The notes below the pieces were generated by a model. That model did not search any database. It was given only the letters and a program-made list of their open reading frames with translations, and was not told where the DNA came from. Below are positions 55,640-64,000 of a DNA stretch of 64,000 nucleotides, piece by piece (within the stretch, counting starts at the first letter, position 1; each line of letters opens with the position of its first letter). The position numbers and the translations under genes were made by a program. The stretch is from Girardinichthys multiradiatus (lineage: Eukaryota > Chordata > Actinopteri > Cyprinodontiformes > Goodeidae), in the NCBI RefSeq assembly GCF_021462225.1, contig NC_061812.1, positions 46,667,363-46,731,362 of the forward strand, read 5' to 3'.

Positions 55640-56555
55640 CTAAAATTATCTGTGTAGTTATGCTGCTATAGGCTTAGGCTGCTGGAGGACATAACGACCA
55701 CTTTCACCCTCTTCGCTACATTCTCACACTACTCTCCAATTTTGCATTATTTGCTGTTATTTCAGCTGTTCACCTTGTTCTCTCTATTCTCTTCCTAGAA
55801 GGTACACCTGGCCTGGCTCTGTGTCTACCTGTGACACCTTTCTGGAGAGGGGAATCGTTCGAGCTTCTGCTGGCAACAACTTAATGCTCACCCTCTACCG
55901 ATGATCCACATAGCCCTGTCTTTTAGTGTTTAACCCTTTCTCTCTCCTAGACATGGCGATTGACTGAGCTTAACTGTAACAAACTCTATGTGCTCTCTTT
56001 CAGACTCTAATCTTGAAAACTGGCTCAGAGTTTATCTGTTCTTTCTTTCTAGGTGAAACGACTAAAGGAGCTACATCCATCAACATTTACTTTTCCTTCC
56101 CATAGAAAGTACTCCTGGATCAGTGCTTCTGTGTTCTTTTTGTGTCTCTGCTCTGTTCTCTCAAACCCCCAGTCGGTCGTGGCAGATGGCCGCTCACACT
56201 GAGCCTCATTCTGCTGGAGGTTTCTTCCTGTTAAAAGGGAGTTTTTCCTCTCCGCTGTTGCTACATGCATGCTCAGTATGAGGGATTGCTGCAAAGTCAA
56301 CGCCAGTGACTGTCCACTGTCTCTACATGCTCATCTGGGAGGAGGGAATGCTGTAAGTCACTGACTGGATGCAATCTGCTGGGTTTCCTTAGATAGAAAA
56401 ACTTTTTATCCAATTTGTATAAAAAGCTAACTCCAACTGCACTGTTCAATGGTTAGGATTAATTGGAATGTATGTACCTGACTGTTGTGAAGTACCTTGA
56501 GACAACATGTGTTGTGAATTGGCGCCATATAAATAAATAAATAAACTGAACAAAA
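55640..56555 (+). repeat. L2-like LINE 3' UTR, long copy
   Basis: The most complete 3' UTR of the family seen at 28675, 32872, 39025 and 49590(-). It includes AGACATGGCGATTGACTGAG, the CACACTGAGCCTCATTCTGC block, GGATTAATTGGAATGTATG, TTGGCGCCATATAAATAAAT and a short tail. No coding part is retained. Confidence 0.8.
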
Positions 56556-56679
56556 TATAAAAATTTTTACACTTAGAGCATATTTAGGGCAAACTTCTTC
56601 CTTCTGCAGTCTGAGGTTTTTATCTACCACCAGGTGCTAATAGGTGTCACTGCAGTGGAAATTTCTCAAACATGACTTA

Positions 56680-57509
56680 CAGGGGTTGGACAATGAAACT
56701 GATTAAACTGATTTTAGACCACAATAATTTATTAGTATGGTGTAGGGCCTCCTTTTGCGGTCAATGCAGCGTCAATTCGTCTTGGGAATGACATATACAA
56801 GTCCTGCACAGTGGTCACAGGGATTTTAAGCCATTCTTGCAGGATAGTGGCCAGGTCACTACGTGATACTGGTGGAGGAAAACGTTTCCTGACTCGCTCC
56901 TCCAAAACACTCCAAAGTGGCTCAATAATATTTAGGTCTAGTGACTGTGCAGGCCATGGCAGATGTTCAACTTCACTTTCATGTTCATCAAACCAATCTT
57001 TCACCAGCCTTGCTGTGTGTATTGGTGCATTGTCATCCTGATACATGGCACCGCCTTCAGGATAAAATGTTTGAACCATTGGATGCACATGGTCCTCAAG
57101 AATGGTTCGGTAGTCCTTGGCAGTGACACGTACATCTAGCACAAGTATTGGGCCAAGGGAATGCCATGATTTGGCAGCCCAAACCATCATTGATCCACCC
57201 CCATGCTTCACTCTGGGCATGCAACAGTCTGGGTGGTACGCTTCTTTGGGGCTTCTCCACAACATAACTCTCCCGGATGTGGGAAAAACAGTAAAGGTGG
57301 ACTCATCAGAGAACAATACATGTTTCACATTGTCCACAGCCCAAGATTTGCTCTCCTTGCACCATTGAAACCGACGTTTGGCATTGGCATGAATGACCAA
57401 AGGTTTGGCTATAGCAGCCCAGCCGTGCATATTGACCCTGTGGAGCTCCCGATGGACAGTTCTGGTGGAGACAGGAGAGTTGAGGTGCACATTTAATTCT
57501 GCTGTGATT
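56680..57509 (-). mobile_element. DD36E (Incomer-like) element, copy 3, truncated
   Basis: CAGGGGTTGGACAATGAAAC end at 56680 (TA before it), transposase on the minus strand. Similarity to copies 1 and 2 stops at 57509 inside the gene, so the 5' third and the other inverted repeat are missing. Confidence 0.9.
56732..57490 (-). pseudogene. DD36E transposase, 3' two-thirds, open
   Basis: 252 codons with no stop. Catalytic residues are present: VLFSDESTF, YQDDNAPIHTA, LDLNIIEPLW (Pro of SPDLN changed to Leu). The C-terminus is complete (GGPTPY). One codon is missing in LQEWLK against LQEEWLK in copy 1. The helix-turn-helix region is deleted, so it could not bind its ends. The Met at 57490 is internal. 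Confidence 0.9.
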
Positions 57510-57514
57510 AAGGA

Positions 57515-57900
57515 TAAAGAAACTTCTTAAACTAAGAAATGATAATTTATTTACAAATCTTCCAACACAAGGTCAGTGGCTTTACTCCTACGTTTGTCAG
57601 TATTCTCAGCCCTCTGTTCAGCCACTAGACTATCTGTCTGCCCTCAGAGGTTCCTGAGATTGCCACAGGTGATGGTTTCCTGCCGAATGTTGCCTAGAGC
57701 TTTTAATAAACCTTTTGAATCTTATCTGTTCCTTCTAGCAAATGTTCGGGTCCTCAGAACCTCCCATTACACTTGGAGTGTGTAGGATTGCAGAAAAGTT
57801 TAATTTAGTCTCTGCAGGTGTTACGGAGATATCTTTAAATATAGGCCATATTTGCAGTCCGTTCAGTTCTCATTATAATCTGCTACGTTTTTCCTTTTTT
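57515..57900. other. Unassigned sequence
   Basis: GC content is higher than neighbours around 57570-57780, with AATAAA at ~57715. It could be part of an LTR or a LINE 3' UTR, but no border or motif is clear. Confidence 0.35.
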
Positions 57901-58299
57901 TTTTTTTTTTAAACGGTGTCCTCTCAGACAAATAGTGCTAAGAATTGATGTCTGAGTGCCAAGAAAAAGCCCAACAAATTTACTTTCACAAGTGGAGCAT
58001 TACATCTAACGCTTTAAAGCTCTGCTTAATATTTATAAAACGAAACTTTATTAGAAACTGCTTTGGGATTATTTCAATTGTTACGGACACGGAGACAGAA
58101 ATGAAAAGGAAAAAAATAAGAAGCAAGAAAGAGAAAAAGGAAAAGGGGACAGAAGGAAAAAAGACTAGAGGAAAGAAAGAAGGATTAATACAATACAAGA
58201 TAACACCCTGCTTGCTTCTACACCTTCAGAAATTTTCGTATTACCAGCTTTTTTACCAAAGGGCACGGTACTGATCAATGCAAAATGTGTTCAGTGGTA
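57900..58299 (-). repeat. Probable L1-like LINE 3' UTR, distal part
   Basis: Polypyrimidine-rich on the minus strand, with AATAAAG near 58050 (complement). It continues 59913-61660 if the Tc1 element between them is removed. Assigned by position and orientation only. Confidence 0.35.
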
Positions 58300-59912
<1,613 letters not shown>

Positions 59913-59914
59913 TA

Positions 59915-61660
59915 AATGCGGCTCAATATAGAACATTTCTGTATCTGTTAACACCTGAATCTATACACCTGTGGGTCCAAGTGTGACCGCGCTTGTGTAT
60001 ACAAGGTTTCTCCATAAAAATATGCAATAGTGAGTGTGAGGAGCCACAGACCTGCGCCCTGGACACGGGACAGATACGAGGAGATCGAAGACACAGACAT
60101 CCAACGGCCCCCCAGAGCATAGGAACTCCAGGAAAACCACCACCCGGACTACCGCAAACCCCCCAGAGAAGAGCAAGGGAGAGTCCCAGGGGAACCACCC
60201 AGCAGCCACAGTCCAGAAGCCCCAGGGAACTGCAGCGACGAGCCCACAGGCCCCGCCAGCAGCCATCTATGCCCGAGCAGATCCAGCCATGGACCCAGAG
60301 TCCCGAGACCCTGGGACATATCACACCCCAAGCAGAGGTCCAACAGAGCCTCGGCAAGCAGCCAACCCCGGTAAGCAGCCACAGAGAGTGAGCTTACTCT
60401 GTCCTCTTTTCTATCATCTCTATTCTCTTTTCTTTCACGCTCAAGCCATTGCTTTTTGTCATCTTTTCTCTCCTTGTCATCAATCTCTCCCAGCCCCAGT
60501 ACCCAGCCCCGGATACTGAGAACCACAAGTACACTGGCGGGCAGAAACACTAACCACCGGCAGTAGTGTGGCGGGGAGGAAATCGGCCCCACATTTGATG
60601 GGGACCCAGGAGGTGGTCCCCTTCCCTGCGGAGATGGAGATAGGCAGACCGCCCCAGCACCTGAACCTGGTCTGGAACCCGACCCCCCGGCCCCACCCCA
60701 ACACCACTCCCCAACGACCCCCATCCTCATGCGGAGAGGGGGCCGTGTACAAAAGGTCCAAACTACCCTACCAACCAGAGTCGCCACAGAATAAAATAGT
60801 CCCAACCTCCCAACAAATTCCGATCCTAACCCCATGAGCCCCCCACCCCCAATGAACTTTGACATGAATTTCCCCACAGGGCCACCCTCAACCAGGACAC
60901 AGATATCGAACACATGCATAAGGCCGAGAAGCCCGATGCAACCGTCGAGCCCAGCAACGACCTCCCTGCAGCACCCACACTCGGAGGCCAGGGCCGCTGC
61001 GCAGAGGACCATCGCCCCAACACCACAGCACGCCATACAGCGGAGGAAGAAACACATCAAAGAGCACCCAAAGCAAAAGTTGTGCACAAAGCCCACACCA
61101 TGCAAATGCACCTCCACCAGTCTACCCATAAACAAAGCCCCCAACGAAAGTGCACCCCCATGAGAAGAAGACCCAAAGCATCCAGGTCCAACCAGAATCC
61201 GAACCGGAACCACCAAGATCCAAACGATGCCCATCCCCACCCAAGGCCAACCACCCACCTCCATCCCAGAAAACTCCCCTGCCACCCCTAACATTCGAAC
61301 AACTCCCAGAATACATAAGACATTAGACACCCAGGCTGACTCCGCCCCAACCCCTCCCAAAGATCCTCCGCCCCGCCAGTAGAGTGCACACCTTGAAGGA
61401 GAGGGCACCTGCAATGACATGGCACCTACCTGCCAGTTTAGGAGGCCCCTACGCCCACCGATGCACCGAAGGCCTCCGAGCCAGTGCCAAGTGCCAGAGC
61501 ATGCGCTGGCCCAAAACCCCAGCTACATACCCACCCGGACCAGCAAGGACCCTAGCCCAGGGGAACATATCTGAGACCAGAATCTTTGGTCAAAGTTAAC
61601 TGATAAGTCCACCTCCCATTTCATAATAGGAAGGGGAATTGATTAATCTATATTAGACAG
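59915..61660 (-). repeat. L1-like LINE 3' region, G-rich on coding strand
   Basis: About 1.7 kb of strongly biased sequence (C-rich on +, G-rich on -), unlike the AT-rich surroundings. It directly follows the L1-like ORF2 end at 61674 in the same (minus) direction and ends with a TATTTTTATGGAGAAACCTT stretch. Long frames on both strands, including a 423-codon minus frame (60149-61420), come from the base bias and lack motifs. I infer that it is the LINE's 3' UTR. Confidence 0.5.
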
Positions 61661-61673
61661 TGTCATGAATATT

Positions 61674-62042
61674 TTAGACATTAATTTGGGGGCGGGTGAG
61701 TTTTAGGAAATCTAGTACACTTGATGGCATTTGTAACCCAATGTTTTTAAGCCTACATTTATTTTTTATTATAGATTTAATTTGTTCATATTCTAAAAAT
61801 GTGTTCTTGTCCATCCCATATTGTATAATTAATCTGTTAAATGGGATGAACTGAATTCCTTCAAATCTATGTTTCAGGTATTCAAATCTCCTCAAATTTG
61901 GAAAGGAATCTGGAATCATATTATTTTTTTGTTGGATGTCAAGGTTGTTCCAGAAGGGTGTGCGTCTGCGTGGAATTAGTGAAGACCCTGTCATTTTTAG
62001 ATATTCCCACCATGCTGTCAGAGAGGCTTTTAAAGCATACAT
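61674..62042 (-). pseudogene. L1-like LINE ORF2 C-terminus
   Basis: 122 codons on the minus strand: SLTAWWEYLKMTGSSLIPRR, PFWNN, then IQFIPFNRLIIQYGMD and FLEYEQIKSIIKNK. These match the last part of ORF2 in fish L1-clade (Swimmer-type) LINEs as I recall it. No RT is present to the right, so the copy is 5'-truncated or broken. Confidence 0.7.
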
Positions 62043-62045
62043 GTC

Positions 62046-63438
62046 GTTTTATATTTGAGCTAATCAATGGTAGATCTGAAGTCTTACTGTTACTGTTACG
62101 TTTTTCCAACTGTTACGTCACAGTAATTGCTGTGGAACAGCTAAATTAGGACATGGACTTCTGGCTGCTAAATTTTCGTGCATCTGCCATATTTATTTCT
62201 CGCTGCGATTTTGTGGTCCAGCGTATGTCTACGCTGAAAGAGGATAAGTTCGGTTTGGTTGTTTATTACACCATACCTAAAAACCTCTTCAAAGTTCCTG
62301 GTTAAATTTTATTTTTCATGGAAATGAATGCACATCGATGGGGAAATTCCTATTTCCCCCACTTCAAGGACAAGCTGTTGTGGTCCTTAATATTACTGTA
62401 GTTGCTCTTGAGTTTTATTAACTTTTTCTTACACAATCTCAGCCAAAACCTTCTCATTTCTCCTGGTCCCATAGGCAGTCAGTGAACAGCAGTCTGTTCA
62501 CGTCACATGTAGTCCCTAGTCAGCCCTGATCGTACGAGCAGGGATAAAAAAAAAACAAGGGCACCGGTACAGAAAAAACAGTAATGGAAACGTTCGCGAC
62601 CTGGCCAGTCAACTCACATAGCATCATTATGGATATCTTAATGATGCCATGTATTGGCTGATGCAACAGCAACTCTATTGTATATCCAATTTGCATGTGT
62701 GTGAGTGTATGTGTACGTCTGTGTTGAGTCAGAAGTCACACCCTGTACTTTGTCTTAGTCAGTGTGTCTGTAGAGGGTAGAAAAAACAAATCGTCTATCT
62801 TGAAACAGCCCTCGAGTCACAGTTTTTTTCTACACCCAAGTGAGTGAACACACCGGCTGACAGGCTGAAAAACATTACCTCTAGCCTAACTTATATTTGT
62901 CTGTACATCACTGCTTCGTTTTATCTTTTTATGGTTTAGTAAAATAGACTAAACCGCTGCTATTATGTATGTATTTGCAGGTAATAACGTAATAAAAAAA
63001 TCTAACTCATCAAAGCAATTAAAATCATTGCAGATGAATAATCCTGCATGATGTCTCTGGTTAACTATGCAGGATCATTAGACTTTGTTGAAACATGTTT
63101 GTCATTAAAGAAATTTATTTTTCCAGCGAGGAAAAAAGAATACCAGACATGCCTTCTTTGACCTGTTGCTTAAGGACAGATATCTGGGTAAATGTATGTT
63201 TGCTTGTAAAAAAAAAAAAAGTCAGTAAAACTTTGAGTAAGAGATTTTTCTGACTATAAAGATAAACTTCTTAAACAAAGTCATTTTGAAGACTAACAAA
63301 CAAACCGATTCAAGGGAAAGTTTAGTGTTTTCTATTTCTTAAGGTATATGGGCGAGGTCCTTTATGCTCAGGGATGTATGATGCCCAGTTCAGACATGTT
63401 TTGGTTCTTTGAGTCTTAGTGGGTTTTTTTTTATTGCC
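62046..63438. other. No gene recognised
   Basis: AT-rich sequence without long frames. It is probably upstream intergenic DNA of the gene that starts near 63.57 kb. Confidence 0.5.
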
Positions 63439-63460
63439 TGTGTGTGTGTGTGTGTGTGTT
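63439..63460 (+). repeat. (GT)n microsatellite
   Basis: About 11 GT units, ~80 bp upstream of the TATA box. Confidence 0.9.
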
Positions 63461-63539
63461 GATTAATGACTGAAGGGAGCGGTTTGTGAGGGGTGGGACT
63501 CTGACACACACTGTATCACTCTTTCCAGGTGAGCCAATG

Positions 63540-63546
63540 TATAAAA
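63540..63546 (+). promoter_or_regulatory. Candidate TATA box
   Basis: TATAAAA preceded by GAGCCAATG (a CCAAT motif 6 bp upstream) and a CCAGGTGAGC E-box-like CAGGTG at 63526-63531. This suits a start of transcription near 63570 on the + strand and supports the coding exon at 63714. Confidence 0.45.
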
Positions 63547-63713
63547 CAGAAGTCAGACAACAGTTTTTTAAACATTTTTTAATACGGACAAAACTTAACC
63601 CTAAACTGATCAGATTTTTATGTCAACAAATACGCCGAGAGTTTCTTTAGTTTTTTATGTATATTCTTTATTCTCTTATCCGTTCCAGACTTTCTCTGCA
63701 GCAGGAATCCAAT

Positions 63714-63738
63714 ATGAGGATCCTTTTACTTCTAGCTG
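63714..63738 (+). CDS. Candidate first coding exon with hydrophobic leader (partial gene)
   Basis: ATG at 63714 opens MRILLLLA, then GCT G|GTAAGA, a strong donor after the first base of codon 9 (phase 1). A short leader followed by an early phase-1 intron is common in secreted proteins with small first exons. With a TATA box 170 bp upstream the arrangement is coherent. The rest of the gene lies outside the window. In human the LDLRAD2 neighbourhood contains HSPG2 and pancreatic elastases, but nothing in these 8 codons distinguishes candidates. Confidence 0.4.
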
Positions 63739-64000
63739 GTAAGATTTCTTTGTTTGTTGCCATCTTTTGATTTTGTTTTCTATGATGTACTGTAACAAAT
63801 TAGTCTCTTTTTCAAATTTTATCAAAGCGGTTGGCCTGTCTAACACAAGAAATACAATATATCTAAATTGACAAAATGTAAAACTCTATTTAGAAGTAAC
63901 AGAGACCATTAAAGTGGTTATGATGCTACTTTCTTAACTCAGGCTGTTTTCAGTGCCACATGAAAAGGGGAAATTTCAGGCATCAAGTCAGAACCTGAAA
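63739..64000 (+). other. Probable intron 1 of the gene above (partial)
   Basis: Follows the GTAAGA donor. AT-rich, with no acceptor-plus-frame combination before the window end. Confidence 0.35.

Noticed and set aside
60149..61420. 423-codon minus-strand frame as a membrane protein
   Set aside because: Composition follows the G bias; no motif or start context, and the opposite strand is open as well. Best seen as LINE 3' UTR.

Overview
The window is vertebrate, and almost certainly teleost fish, DNA. The base composition is AT-rich and there are split exons with GT/AG borders. Nearly every recognisable coding stretch belongs to a transposable element typical of fish genomes: Tc1/mariner, hAT, Rex1-like, RTE/Rex3-like, L2-like and L1-like LINEs, tRNA-derived SINEs and a retrovirus relic. 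No bacterial-type genes, CRISPR arrays or operons are present. The repeat set fits a percomorph fish, but the species cannot be fixed from sequence alone.

Host genes are sparse. A 150-bp symmetric exon at 27267-27416 encodes one LDL-receptor class A module and best fits ldlrad2. A transmembrane/Cys-rich terminal exon near 44.5-44.8 kb, same strand, is the likely end of that gene. The 17-kb intron between them is packed with transposons. A short open frame runs in from the window start (2-199). At the far right, a TATA box (63540) and a short exon starting with a hydrophobic leader (63714-63738) look like the start of another gene on the + strand.

Layout. 1-4.2 kb: mostly unassigned sequence. 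4.2-5.95 kb: decayed endogenous retrovirus (integrase end, env start, 3' LTR). 5.96-22 kb: a large repeat domain. It holds a 22-24-bp minisatellite (core ATCAGAACC) with ~1-kb higher-order repeats, alternating with two other modules: K, carrying (CA)n, and A, AT-rich. These recur in the order A-K-minisatellite and may be parts of one large, possibly undescribed, non-autonomous element. A separate 296-bp tandem repeat lies in the same domain. 22.5-34.5 kb: an unrecognised decayed reading frame, LINE pieces, four Tc1-type copies or relics, the LDL-A exon and an RTE LINE. 36-44.4 kb: an L2-like LINE split by a 1.24-kb hAT element with a clean 8-bp target duplication, a SINE, a DD38E (Intruder-like) and a DD36E (Incomer-like) element. 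47-62 kb: L2-like, Rex1-like and L1-like LINEs, SINEs, a deleted Tc1 element, a truncated DD36E copy and a further Tc1 element inserted in L1-like 3' sequence.

None of the full-length transposases is intact as read. Some are very close: the Tc1 copy at 29237-30256 has a single stop, and the DD36E copy at 30687 lacks only its last ~20 residues. This points to fairly recent activity. The window reads as a transposon graveyard around one host gene. The minisatellite-bearing composite repeat is the part least explained by known families.
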